Below are positions 54,390-62,346 of a stretch of 64,000 nucleotides of DNA, in pieces. A model generated the notes under the pieces. It saw only the letters and a list, made by a program, of their open reading frames with translations. It had not been told where the DNA came from and did no database searches. Origin of the DNA: Mycolicibacterium canariasense (GTDB taxonomy: Bacteria > Actinomycetota > Actinomycetes > Mycobacteriales > Mycobacteriaceae). Every line of letters starts with the position of its first letter. Position 1 is the first letter of the stretch. The stretch covers positions 1 through 64,000 of the forward strand of contig NZ_LQOL01000054.1 in the NCBI RefSeq assembly GCF_002101555.1, in the 5' to 3' direction. A program made the translations under genes and the position numbers.

Positions 54390-54947
54390 GTGTTGTCCGT
54401 ATTCGATCCGATCACCTGGCGGCCGCGCCGCATCGCGATCGCCGGAGTATCCGGATCGGGTAAAACGACGTTGGCCAAACATGTTTCGGACCGCCTCGCT
54501 ATCCCCCATGTCGAGATCGACGGCCTGTTCCATGGCCCGAACTGGCAGCCCCGAGACGAATTCGCCGACGACGTACACACCGTCATCTCCGGTGCATCGT
54601 GGGTCGTCGAGTGGCAGTACGCGGCGGTACGCGACCAGATTGCCGAACGCGCCGACACGATGCTGTGGCTCGACCTGCCCACACCCCTGACGCTGTATCA
54701 GTTAACCCGCCGCACGTTGCACCGGCGGTTGCGTCGCGTGGAACTGTGGAACGGCAATTACGAAGGGCCACTGCACAGGTTCTTCACCGACCCGCAGCAC
54801 ATCGTGCGATGGGGCATCCGCACCCGCAACAAGTACCGAGACCTGCTGCCGGCCATCGAAGCCCGCCACCCACATCTGCACATCGTTCGCCTGACATCCC
54901 GGCGCGACAGCGCACGCTGGGTCGGCCAAGCCGCCATGCGCGGGTAA
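54390..54947 (+). CDS. Small P-loop NTPase (adenylate-kinase/shikimate-kinase-like)
   Basis: A 185-residue protein with a Walker A motif GVSGSGKTTL (about 19-28), a DGLFHGPNW segment and TMLWLDLPTPLTLYQLTRRTLHRRL, resembling the so-called topology-modulation or FlaR-like kinases. GTG 54390 starts MLSVFDPITWRP; TTG 54393 is next. Substrate unknown. It stands alone after the ABC operon, in a different reading phase and with 78 bases between, and is probably unrelated to it. Confidence 0.75.
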   Translation: MLSVFDPITWRPRRIAIAGVSGSGKTTLAKHVSDRLAIPHVEIDGLFHGPNWQPRDEFADDVHTVISGASWVVEWQYAAVRDQIAERADTMLWLDLPTPLTLYQLTRRTLHRRLRRVELWNGNYEGPLHRFFTDPQHIVRWGIRTRNKYRDLLPAIEARHPHLHIVRLTSRRDSARWVGQAAMRG

Positions 54948-55005
54948 CTTCTGGCTGCGAGGACCGCACGACGCCCGTCGGGCCTGCCCTGCGGCCGAGG
55001 GAGAC

Positions 55006-55494
55006 TCAGTGGACCGCCCGCAGATCCTTGAGCATCGCCACGCCGAGCGGGCCGCGGCCCTGACCGACCTCCGTGAAGCCCTTGCGTCGGTAGAGGCGTT
55101 GAGCCGGATTGCGAACGTGGACATTGGTGCACATCACGTCCATGGTCGGGGCGCAGCGCACGAATAGCGCGTCCAACAGCACGCCACCGATACCCCTGCC
55201 GCGCAGACCCGGCGCGACCGCAATACACAACTCGGGAATCGATTCACCGTCGGCATCCAGCCGCAGCGGCGGATCGTTGTGCCACGTCCAGGTCGCTCCA
55301 ACGGGCTCCCCCAGCCGATCTTCGGCGATGATAGGTATCTCGCCTGCCGGGGGCAGCATGCTCAGCACCTCGTCGTCATCCGGATCGGGAAGCGGCCAAT
55401 CCTCGATGATGCAGGCGTGGCGGGCCATCTCGACGACGAAGGCGTCGTCAGCGCTCGTGGCCTCGCGCAATCGCACCGTCGGAAACCCAGTCAT
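55006..55494 (-). CDS. GNAT-family N-acetyltransferase
   Basis: A 162-residue acetyltransferase fold. The acetyl-CoA loop is LCIAVAPGLRGRGIGGVLLDALFVR (about 90-115), followed by NVHVRNPAQRLYRRKGFTEVG, the usual C-terminal GNAT segment. Acceptor unknown. It is on the minus strand and convergent with the P-loop NTPase gene. Confidence 0.85.
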   Translation of the reverse strand: MTGFPTVRLREATSADDAFVVEMARHACIIEDWPLPDPDDDEVLSMLPPAGEIPIIAEDRLGEPVGATWTWHNDPPLRLDADGESIPELCIAVAPGLRGRGIGGVLLDALFVRCAPTMDVMCTNVHVRNPAQRLYRRKGFTEVGQGRGPLGVAMLKDLRAVH

Positions 55495-55568
55495 GGCGGC
55501 ATTCTCTCAGTCAGGCCACCGACATTCGTCGATTCGCCGGTTCACGGCGAGGCGACGCGCGTGAGCAG

Positions 55569-55967
55569 TCAGTGGCTGATCTGAGCCAGCAGTGACGTCA
55601 TGTCGGACAGATCCCACACATCGGCGAACAGTTGGTCTTCGACGCGGTAGATGGTGAATTCGGGGATGCTCACCCGCCGGTTGGTCCCGGGCACGCCCGC
55701 GAAGGTACCGAGGTGGGTGCCGCCCACCTCGAACCGCAGCGAGATCAGGTCGCCATCGATGGCCAGACCTCGCACCTCCCAGCGCCAATCCGGGAATGCC
55801 GCGAAGATCGGGGCGAACTGTTCGGCGACCGCTCCGGGCGGCATCGGGCTGTCGTTGACCCTGATCGCGCCACTGTAGAAGGTCGACATGCGATCGATGT
55901 CGTGGTCGTTACAGGCGTTGAGGTAGCGGCGGTACAGGTCTTCGAGCTCGGCGCGCGTGCTGGCCAA
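55569..55967 (-). CDS. SnoaL/NTF2-like protein (ester-cyclase type)
   Basis: A 132-residue protein with the cone-shaped NTF2 fold pattern: LYRRYLNACNDHDIDRMSTFYSGAIRVN, then FAPIFAAFPDWRWEVRGLAIDGDLISLRFEVGGTHLGTFAGVPGTNRRVSIPEF. HLGTFAGVPGT is typical of SnoaL-like ester cyclases and limonene-epoxide-hydrolase relatives, where the pocket handles hydrophobic substrates. Actual role unknown. Same strand as the GNAT gene, 74 bases away. Confidence 0.8.
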   Translation of the reverse strand: MASTRAELEDLYRRYLNACNDHDIDRMSTFYSGAIRVNDSPMPPGAVAEQFAPIFAAFPDWRWEVRGLAIDGDLISLRFEVGGTHLGTFAGVPGTNRRVSIPEFTIYRVEDQLFADVWDLSDMTSLLAQISH

Positions 55968-56144
55968 TGGCGTTGCCCTTCTCGATCGTCAGTACTCGAT
56001 TACAGCACGCTCAAGACGGTGCCGAGGTGTCGGCAGCCGGCGTCATGCTCGGCTGCGCCCCGAGGCGATAAAACCGAGCGCATCGATCACCTCCCAGACC
56101 ATTGGACCGCGGGCGGTGGTCCGCACCGCATAGCCTCTTGGCAC

Positions 56145-56519
56145 ATGACGTTCATCGAGGTCGTGGAGACCGTCGGCACGGTTATCGACGGAACCGGAGT
56201 GGCCATCATCGCGATCGGCGCGGTGATGGCGGCGGGGTTCGCCATCGGTCGGCTACGGCGCAAGGAGAGCGACACTTACGAGAAGCTGCGCCAACAACTC
56301 GGCCGGTCCATTCTGCTCGGTCTTGAGCTGCTGGTGGCGGCCGACATCATCCGCACGGTCGCAGTGACACCGACCGCGCAGAGCGTGGCCGTGCTGGCCG
56401 GCATCGTGCTGATCAGGACCTTTCTGAGCTGGTCGCTGGAGTTGGAGATCAGCGGTCGCTGGCCGTGGCAGAAGAAGCGACCGGCGGCCGTCGAGCCGCC
56501 CAAGCCTCCGGACCGGTAG
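56145..56519 (+). CDS. DUF1622 membrane protein
   Basis: A 124-residue protein with three hydrophobic segments (about 8-34, 54-72 and 78-96) and a basic/Pro-rich tail. TYEKLRQQLGRSILLGLELLVAADIIRTVAV is the conserved DUF1622 block. ATG 56145 gives a compact start; the open frame upstream runs back through the SnoaL gene region in antisense and is not coding. Function unknown. Confidence 0.82.
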   Translation: MTFIEVVETVGTVIDGTGVAIIAIGAVMAAGFAIGRLRRKESDTYEKLRQQLGRSILLGLELLVAADIIRTVAVTPTAQSVAVLAGIVLIRTFLSWSLELEISGRWPWQKKRPAAVEPPKPPDR

Positions 56520-56670
56520 CCAAGCGCTGCTGGTCGACGGACAGCGCCGAACGTATCCGACGGCGATACCGCTGCGGGTGTAGATCACACTCCTCATGAC
56601 GTTCGGTTTGGCAGCTGATTTCCGACGAACCTGGCAAGAAGCAATCGAGTGACATCTGAGGAGAACGACG

Positions 56671-56808
56671 ATGAGTTATCTGGCGGGGCAGCTGGCCGCC
56701 TTAGCGGTCATGGCAGCGCTGGTCGGCGGCGTGGTCTGGGCAGTGTTGGTCATGCGGGAGCCGCGGCCGCCACTTGAGGACGACGACGAACCTGAACTGA
56801 CGGATTAG
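56671..56808 (+). CDS. Small single-pass membrane protein, 45 aa
   Basis: ATG 56671 is preceded by a strong GAGGAG ribosome site (56659-56664) at ideal spacing. The 45-residue product has one helix (about 5-27, AGQLAALAVMAALVGGVVWA), a short basic/Pro segment and a very acidic tail (LEDDDEPELTD). The ribosome site and the clear helix-plus-acidic-tail layout argue for a real gene, although short enough for gene finders to miss. It lies eight bases before the next gene, another membrane protein; the two are likely co-translated. Confidence 0.7.
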   Translation: MSYLAGQLAALAVMAALVGGVVWAVLVMREPRPPLEDDDEPELTD

Positions 56809-56816
56809 CGAAGCGG

Positions 56817-57137
56817 ATGTCAGTCGAGCAGGTGCTCGCCGAGGGTGCTATCGCATCGTGGATCGGCCCCGCAGCCCGCGCGGTCGCATTCACCGCCGCG
56901 GGCGTGGCACTGACTGTTCTCGGCGTCGTGCGCCGCAGCGACCGCATGCGCTGGGACCGGGCCGATGACAGTCGCCTGCTACATCCCGACAGGACGGCAC
57001 CCACCGACGACCTTCGCTTGCCGCGCCCGCGGTCGGGAGGAACCGGTTTCATCGTCGGAGGCACGGTGCTGTTGCTTCTCGGGCTGCTACACATCCTCGA
57101 CTTCATTGCGACACTCCATAATTCGGGAGTGATCTGA
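56817..57137 (+). CDS. Two-helix membrane protein of unknown function
   Basis: A 106-residue protein. Membrane helices lie at about 18-38 (ARAVAFTAAGVALTVLGVV) and 75-98 (GFIVGGTVLLLLGLLHILDFIA), with a charged cytoplasmic or periplasmic loop between them (RRSDRMRWDRADDSRLLHPDR). I do not recognise the family. It follows the 45-residue membrane protein at 8 bases, so the pair may form a complex. Confidence 0.65.
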   Translation: MSVEQVLAEGAIASWIGPAARAVAFTAAGVALTVLGVVRRSDRMRWDRADDSRLLHPDRTAPTDDLRLPRPRSGGTGFIVGGTVLLLLGLLHILDFIATLHNSGVI

Positions 57138-57254
57138 CAAAGCGCCGTGCCGCGCAGCAAGACGCTCGGCTTCGAGCCCGAAAATGGTTGGCCACCGTCA
57201 GTTCAAGCCTCTAGGTTCCAGCCGGTGGAAGGTTACGCGGCGGCCAACTCTGGT

Positions 57255-57791
57255 GTGAACGACCGCGCCGAGGTTCTGTTGATCGGAGGGCGTTCGGGGG
57301 TGGGCAAGAGCAGCGTCGCGTTCGAATGCCACGAGGTCCTCCTCGCAGAGGACATCAGCCATGCCGTGATCGATGGCGACATGCTGGACCTCGCATACCC
57401 CGTCCCATGGGAGCATGGTCTGGCCGAACGCAACCTCTCGGCGATCTGGGCCAACTACCGGTCACTCGGATTCCGCCGGCTCATCTTCGTGGGAACCGCC
57501 TGCGTTCTCCCGGATGAATCGACCAAAATCATTGCTGCGATGGGTGATCGACCGCGCGTTGTCCCGGTTCTGTTGACCTGTACCGACGCCACCGCCACCC
57601 ACCGGCTGCGCCAGCGCGAGACCGGCACGGGGTTCAACCGACACCGGGGGTCGAGCCAGCAGATGGCGACCACTTTGGCCGCCGGCATCAACGACGATGT
57701 GCACCTGATCGCAACCGACGACCGCAGTGTCTGCGACGTCGCGGCCGACGTCCTCGCGTGCACCCCATGGCGGGCGCCGACGGCGGATTGA
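57255..57791 (+). CDS. P-loop ATP-binding protein (AAA/kinase-like)
   Basis: A 178-residue protein from GTG 57255 (MNDRAEVLLIGGRSGVGKSS). Walker A is GRSGVGKSS (about 12-20), then HAVIDGDMLDLAYPVPWEHGLAERNLSAIWANYRSLGFRRLIFVGTA is the nucleotide-kinase-like part, and RLRQRETGTGFNRHRGSS carries the Arg lid. In-frame GTGs at 57147 and 57225 would lengthen it by up to 36 residues of less structured sequence. Substrate unknown. The next gene begins 32 bases downstream behind an operator. Confidence 0.75.
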   Translation: MNDRAEVLLIGGRSGVGKSSVAFECHEVLLAEDISHAVIDGDMLDLAYPVPWEHGLAERNLSAIWANYRSLGFRRLIFVGTACVLPDESTKIIAAMGDRPRVVPVLLTCTDATATHRLRQRETGTGFNRHRGSSQQMATTLAAGINDDVHLIATDDRSVCDVAADVLACTPWRAPTAD

Positions 57792-57796
57792 CATCT

Positions 57797-57832
57797 TGTC
57801 TGCTAGCAGACATTATTGTCTGGTGGCAGACA
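57797..57832 (+). promoter_or_regulatory. Twin 16-bp palindromes at the MarR start: autoregulatory operator
   Basis: TGTCTGCTAGCAGACA (57797-57812) is a perfect palindrome. TGTCTGGTGGCAGACA (57817-57832) has the same TGTCTG/CAGACA arms. Their centres are 20 bases (two helix turns) apart. A -10-like CATTAT (57811-57816) lies between them and the GTG start codon (57823) inside the second. Confidence 0.85.
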
Positions 57833-58281
57833 AAACCGGGGCGGCTCAGCACGACACCGTTGGTGCGTGGACCAAGCGCTGCTACCTCGCCGCGCGTGCA
57901 GCCATGGAGTACTCGTTACGGCCCTACGACCTCGGTGCGACCCAGTGGTATGTGCTGTGCCAACTCGTGCACGCCGGCCCCACCCGGCAACGGGAGTTGC
58001 AACGCATCCTCCAAGTCGAGCGTGCAACTCTGAGCGCCGTCGTCGTCACTCTGGTCCGCAAGCGGCTCGTCGAGCAGATCCCCGACAGCATCGATCACCG
58101 ACAAAAACTGTTGCGCCTCACCGAGATCGGTCAAACGTTGTGGCACGAGCTGCCCGACCTGACCCGAATACACGCCGTGGCGTTCGACGGGATGGCCCCG
58201 GCCGACATCGAGGCCGCCATTCGGGTGTTGCGAGCCGCCACCGAGCGCCTCGAACAATTCTCACAGAGGGAGGGCTCATGA
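57823..58281 (+). CDS. MarR-family transcriptional regulator
   Basis: A 152-residue winged-helix protein. The DNA-binding part is TRQRELQRILQVERATLSAVVVTLVRKRLVEQIPDSIDHRQKLLRLTEIG, with the wing motif DHRQKLLRLT of MarR proteins. GTG 57823 (MADKTGAAQHD) lies inside the second operator palindrome with a -10-like box 7 bases before it, so the mRNA is probably leaderless and self-repressed. Upstream frame extension (to 57727) runs through both palindromes and is rejected. Its stop overlaps the epimerase start. Confidence 0.9.
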   Translation: MADKTGAAQHDTVGAWTKRCYLAARAAMEYSLRPYDLGATQWYVLCQLVHAGPTRQRELQRILQVERATLSAVVVTLVRKRLVEQIPDSIDHRQKLLRLTEIGQTLWHELPDLTRIHAVAFDGMAPADIEAAIRVLRAATERLEQFSQREGS

Positions 58282-59093
58282 AGATTCTGGTAACCGGTGC
58301 CACCGGCCTGGTGGGCACCCGGCTGCTGCCGCGCCTCGTCGAGGACGGCCACGACTGCCGCGCCGTGGTGCGCCGGCCCGGGTCGGTGCCACCGCACGTG
58401 ACGGAGGTGATAGCCGATCTCTCCGACAGCACCTCCCTCACCGCAGCAGTGAGCGGTGTCGAGGCGATCGTGCATCTGGCCGCCGTCTTCCGCACGACGG
58501 ACACCGACCTGATCTGGAAGACGAACCGCGACGGGACCGTCAACCTCATCTCCGCGGTCCAGCAGCACGCACCCGCGGCGCGCCTGATCATGGCGAGCAC
58601 GGCACACATCTACGACGCTGACGGCACGCGTCCGGGCCGCGAGGACGACCCCGCCGCCCCGACGCTGGCCTACCCGGCAAGCAAGCTCGCGGCCGAGAAT
58701 GCCCTGCGCAGCAGTAATTTAACGTGGACGATCCAGCGTTACGGCTTCGTCTACGGTGACGGCGACGGCCACCTCGAGTCGCTGCCCGCTCATGCGACGA
58801 GCGCCGGAATGCATCCGGCGCAGCGAATGAGCCTCGTTCATCATCGTGACATCGCGACCGCAACCCGCATCGCACTCACCGGAGCCTGGGACGGCCGAAT
58901 CGTCAACATCACCGATGAAGCACCGACGTCACTCTATGAACTCGTCGAGATCGGCGGCGGCGCGATGGACCCGTCGTCACAGGCACTGAAAGACCCGTGG
59001 CGTCTGCACATGGATGGTGGGCTCGCGCGCCGACTCGGCTTCCGGCCCAGCGTGCGCACCGTCCATCACGCCGTCGAGCAAAACATGTTGTGA
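58278..59093 (+). CDS. NAD(P)-dependent epimerase/dehydratase (extended SDR)
   Basis: A 271-residue extended SDR. The cofactor motif is VTGATGLVGTRLL (GxxGxxG at 7-13), VHLAAVFRTTD is the typical fourth strand, and the catalytic Tyr and Lys are in YPASKLAAEN. The start ATG 58278 overlaps the MarR stop (ATGA) and has AGGGAGGG. Substrate unknown; sugar-nucleotide epimerase, or reductase of a small ketone or aldehyde. With the MarR protein it forms a two-gene stress- or ligand-responsive operon. Confidence 0.88.
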   Translation: MKILVTGATGLVGTRLLPRLVEDGHDCRAVVRRPGSVPPHVTEVIADLSDSTSLTAAVSGVEAIVHLAAVFRTTDTDLIWKTNRDGTVNLISAVQQHAPAARLIMASTAHIYDADGTRPGREDDPAAPTLAYPASKLAAENALRSSNLTWTIQRYGFVYGDGDGHLESLPAHATSAGMHPAQRMSLVHHRDIATATRIALTGAWDGRIVNITDEAPTSLYELVEIGGGAMDPSSQALKDPWRLHMDGGLARRLGFRPSVRTVHHAVEQNML

Positions 59094-59345
59094 TATCCGC
59101 TCGGATGCGGCACCATCTCGACAGGGGAATCGCGGCTGCCTCGCATGTCGCGAAGAGGTACTGGGGGTTGGAAATATGCTCTGCTACAAGGCTGCGCCGT
59201 GACTGCGTGCGACCGAATCGACGGACCGGACATTCGAGCGGTGGCTGCCGACGCACGTAGACCGGTTGCCATTGCGGAATGCGCCGCAGCGTCCGGATCG
59301 CACGAAAAACGCTCCACTCCAACGGGTTAGTGAGCGAAGGCCGGT

Positions 59346-60506
59346 ATGGGCACGAGAACGCGCATACGACTCGTGGCCCTCGCTCTGGTTGTTGGTGTCG
59401 TGATGTCGGGGTGCTCGACCCCGGCTGCGCCCACAGACCACATCCACGATGCTGGCTGCGACATGGAGGGCAGCCCGCTAGCCGACCTGGCGTTGGCGCG
59501 CGGCAAGACGTTCGGCACGGCCTACCGCAGTTCCTACGCGGCCGGCGACCAGTGTTACCAGCAGGTGGCTGTCACCGAATTCGGCTCACTCACAACCGAA
59601 ATCGGAACGATGATGAACACCATCCAACCCGCCCCCGGTGTTTTCGACTTCCGCGAAGCCGACGCCGTCGCGCAGCTGGCCGCACAACACCATCGCGAAT
59701 TCCAGATCCACTCGTTGATCTGGGACCCGCTGGATCAGCCCCAATGGCAGATTGTGCCAACGGCCGTCAAAGAGTTGCCGCCGGCCCAACGCCATCAACT
59801 GATGCTCGACTCCATCACCACCATCATGAAACGCTATGCGGGCAAGGCAAGCACCGTCACCGTCGTCAACGAAGCATTCGATCAGATGGGCCACCTGCAA
59901 CCCACCACCTGGTGGGCCACCACCGGCAGCGACCAGTACATCTTCGACGCCTTCCGTGCCGCCCGTCTCGCCGACCCGACCGCGCAGCTGCTCTACAACG
60001 ACCACAGCGCCGAGACCCACAGCGACAAATCCAACGCCATCTACGATCTGGTCAAACGCCTGCACGACACCACCGTCGACGTGGTCATCGACGGCACACC
60101 AACCACCAAACCGCTGATCGACGGAGTCGGCTTCCAAGCCCACATGCTCGGTGGCCAAGGCCAACAACCATCCATTACCGACATGGCCGGCAACCTGCAG
60201 CGATTCGTCGATCTGGGCCTGACCATCCGGTTCACCGAACTCGACGTACGCATCCCCGTCGTCAACGGCATCGCCGACCCTGCCGACCTCGTCCGCCAGC
60301 GGCAGGTCTACCAGACCATGACCGAGCTGTGCCTGCACCAGCCACGCTGCTCAGGCATCACGTTCTGGGGATTCACCGACAGGCACTCATGGATCACCGA
60401 TTACCCCGACACCTTCTCCGGCTACGGCGCGGCCACCCCAACCACCACCGACTACACCCGCAAACCCGCCTGGGCGGGCATCACCGACGCACTCACCAAA
60501 CCATGA
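59346..60506 (+). CDS. GH10 endo-1,4-beta-xylanase-like lipoprotein
   Basis: A 386-residue exported glycoside hydrolase. The lipobox VMSGC places the lipid anchor at Cys23. The GH10 barrel motifs are all there: MMNTIQPAPGVFDF, HSLIWDPLDQPQW (canonical HTLVWH partly changed), the acid/base Glu176 in VVNEAFD, GVGFQAHM, the nucleophile Glu299 in FTELDVRIP and the closing WGFTDRHSW. It should cleave xylan or a related beta-1,4-glycan at the cell surface. No transporter or other xylan gene is adjacent. The changed HTLVWH segment may alter the subsite specificity. Confidence 0.88.
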   Translation: MGTRTRIRLVALALVVGVVMSGCSTPAAPTDHIHDAGCDMEGSPLADLALARGKTFGTAYRSSYAAGDQCYQQVAVTEFGSLTTEIGTMMNTIQPAPGVFDFREADAVAQLAAQHHREFQIHSLIWDPLDQPQWQIVPTAVKELPPAQRHQLMLDSITTIMKRYAGKASTVTVVNEAFDQMGHLQPTTWWATTGSDQYIFDAFRAARLADPTAQLLYNDHSAETHSDKSNAIYDLVKRLHDTTVDVVIDGTPTTKPLIDGVGFQAHMLGGQGQQPSITDMAGNLQRFVDLGLTIRFTELDVRIPVVNGIADPADLVRQRQVYQTMTELCLHQPRCSGITFWGFTDRHSWITDYPDTFSGYGAATPTTTDYTRKPAWAGITDALTKP

Positions 60507-60615
60507 CATGCCGGGCCTATCCGTCGCCGCCACGATAAGCCCGAGCCGAGGGGGTCGGACCAGAAAGGCTCCGCCGCAACAACTCTGGTCTCAAGGTGGA
60601 TGACTCGAACGGCGT

Positions 60616-60993
60616 TTAATCAGAGCCGGCGAACTGTAGCGTGATCATTCCGTTCATGGCAATACGCTCCCCGGGTTCCGGATCCTGCGTGACAATCTGG
60701 CCGGGCGCATACCCCGAGCCGTGGACATCGGAGCCCTTGAGAAGAGAGCCCGACCAACCCCATGCCTGCAACTGCCGCGCAACATCGAACCAGAACCTGC
60801 CCCGCACATCCGGCATGACGAGCGATGCGGGTCGGTTCTTGTCGTGCGCCGGTGACGCTGAGGGCAGAGATGACGCCGCGCGCGGCGGCGCAACGCCGTG
60901 CGAACACCCGGCGATGCCGAGCACAGCGATCGCGGCACATCCCCAGATCACCGCAGACAACGTCACGCCGCGACCCACCCCCGTTATCCCCAC
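60616..60993 (-). CDS. Lipoprotein with a single PASTA domain
   Basis: A 125-residue protein. The signal peptide ends in VLGIAGC (lipobox Cys30), and a Ser/Ala/Pro-rich linker follows. One PASTA domain occupies about 57-125 (VMPDVRGRFWFDVARQLQAWGW ... PGQIVTQDPEPGERIAMNGMITLQFAG). PASTA domains bind muropeptides or beta-lactam-like ligands in PknB and class A PBPs; a free, membrane-anchored PASTA unit without kinase or PBP is uncommon. Convergent with the xylanase gene. Confidence 0.85.
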   Translation of the reverse strand: MGITGVGRGVTLSAVIWGCAAIAVLGIAGCSHGVAPPRAASSLPSASPAHDKNRPASLVMPDVRGRFWFDVARQLQAWGWSGSLLKGSDVHGSGYAPGQIVTQDPEPGERIAMNGMITLQFAGSD

Positions 60994-61100
60994 ATCGCGA
61001 TGCTAGGCGCCCGCTCACCTTCCGAAAAGCATCGACCGGACCCAAAACCGGCGTCAACCACACCTTGACACTTCACCGCTCGTCAAGCGATCATTGACAC

Positions 61101-61721
61101 ATGGCACGTTCGTTCACGACATTGGGCAAGCAGCTCCACCACGAACTTGGCCAGATCCTCGCTGCCCCGGTTCTTCGCAGCGACAACGATCCGCTCGACT
61201 GGGTGCGCGCCGCTCGCGATGTCCAGCGTCAGGCTGATGCCTTTATGGCCGCAGCCGTCGAGCAAGCACGCGATGCCGGCCGAACGTGGCAGGAGATCGG
61301 CGACGTCCTCGGGGTGTCGCGACAGGCCGCTTTCCAGCGTTACGGCAAGCCCATCGATCCCAGAACCGGCGAAGCCATGAACACCAATCCACTGCCCGGA
61401 GCCGACGAGTTGGCCGCAACCGTCATCGACGATCTCGCGCACGGCAGGTGGGCTGACGTCAGCGCGCGCTTTGACGACACGATGCGCGATCGGCTCACCG
61501 ACGAAGGCCTTGCCGAGGCGTGGGCTCACATTGCGGGCTTGGCCGGAGCCTACGAGAGCCACGGCGACACTGAGGCCGTGCGTGCCGGTGATTTCACCAC
61601 CACCAACACGCCGTTGAGTTTCGAGGCTGGTGATTTCGTCGCTCGCATCACCTTCCGCGACGATCGGACGGTCGCGGGCCTGTACATCCTTGACCCCCAG
61701 GTGGCAGGCAGTGCGGGGTGA
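61101..61721 (+). CDS. HTH domain protein with C-terminal DUF3887-like domain
   Basis: A 206-residue protein. Residues 35-85 hold a predicted helix-turn-helix (RTWQEIGDVLGVSRQAAFQRYGKP), and the last 110 residues resemble DUF3887 (ADELAATVIDDLAHGRWADVSARFDDTMRDRLTDEGLAEAWAHI and a final beta strand LYILD). Such proteins are found in actinobacteria and Firmicutes with unknown function. No signal peptide is visible, so a DNA-binding cytoplasmic sensor is likely. Confidence 0.75.
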   Translation: MARSFTTLGKQLHHELGQILAAPVLRSDNDPLDWVRAARDVQRQADAFMAAAVEQARDAGRTWQEIGDVLGVSRQAAFQRYGKPIDPRTGEAMNTNPLPGADELAATVIDDLAHGRWADVSARFDDTMRDRLTDEGLAEAWAHIAGLAGAYESHGDTEAVRAGDFTTTNTPLSFEAGDFVARITFRDDRTVAGLYILDPQVAGSAG

Positions 61722-61782
61722 TCGCCCCCACGCGAAATGGCAAGCCAACCAATCGATCTGGATGGACCCTCGAACGTCGTCG

Positions 61783-62238
61783 TCAGCGTGATCCAGAAAG
61801 ACTCCGAGGGGCCCGATTGCTGCCGCGCTGATCGACCATCTTCGGAAACCACGGCGCTCCCCGCAGCGGGCGATAGTCGGCGGCCGCGAAGGCTGCTGCG
61901 GCCGCCGATATGAAAGCCAGGATGAGGGCAGGCTGGCGGACGGCGTTGGCGGGAAGGGTGTAAAACAGCAGCCAGCCCAGCGTCACCGTGGTGATGACGC
62001 CAAGTCCATCAGTCGCACCGATGATCGAAACATCGGGCCTGTTCAGGCCAATCTGCCCGCCGGTGATCGCACTGGTCAACGCACAGCCGGCCACAGCCAC
62101 GCAGAGCGGAAAAGTAAGCTTCCACAATCCCCACGCGACGCGGTCGGCGTCCTGAATCTCGTTCCACGGCAGCAATAGTGCAACCACCATCAAGGCGCCC
62201 GCTGCGCCGCAGATCAGCCGTCGAAGCAATGCGGTCAT
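61783..62238 (-). CDS. Four-helix membrane protein of unknown function
   Basis: A 151-residue protein with about four hydrophobic segments (ICGAAGALMVVALLLPW, FPLCVAVAGCALTSAI, LGVITTVTLGWLLFYTL and LILAFISAAAAAFAAA) and a basic tail. LPWNEIQDADRVAWGLW is a short conserved-looking periplasmic loop. I do not recognise the family. Divergent from the XRE regulator gene, about 110 bases apart. Confidence 0.7.
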   Translation of the reverse strand: MTALLRRLICGAAGALMVVALLLPWNEIQDADRVAWGLWKLTFPLCVAVAGCALTSAITGGQIGLNRPDVSIIGATDGLGVITTVTLGWLLFYTLPANAVRQPALILAFISAAAAAFAAADYRPLRGAPWFPKMVDQRGSNRAPRSLSGSR

Positions 62239-62346
62239 GCCGTCCTCCTCAGGGTCCTACCGAGTGATCGTTGCTTCCGGAGGTTGTGCTGTCGATTACG
62301 TGGAGGTAATGGAGTAGCCAACCCGATACGGCTACAGTCGGTGCGA

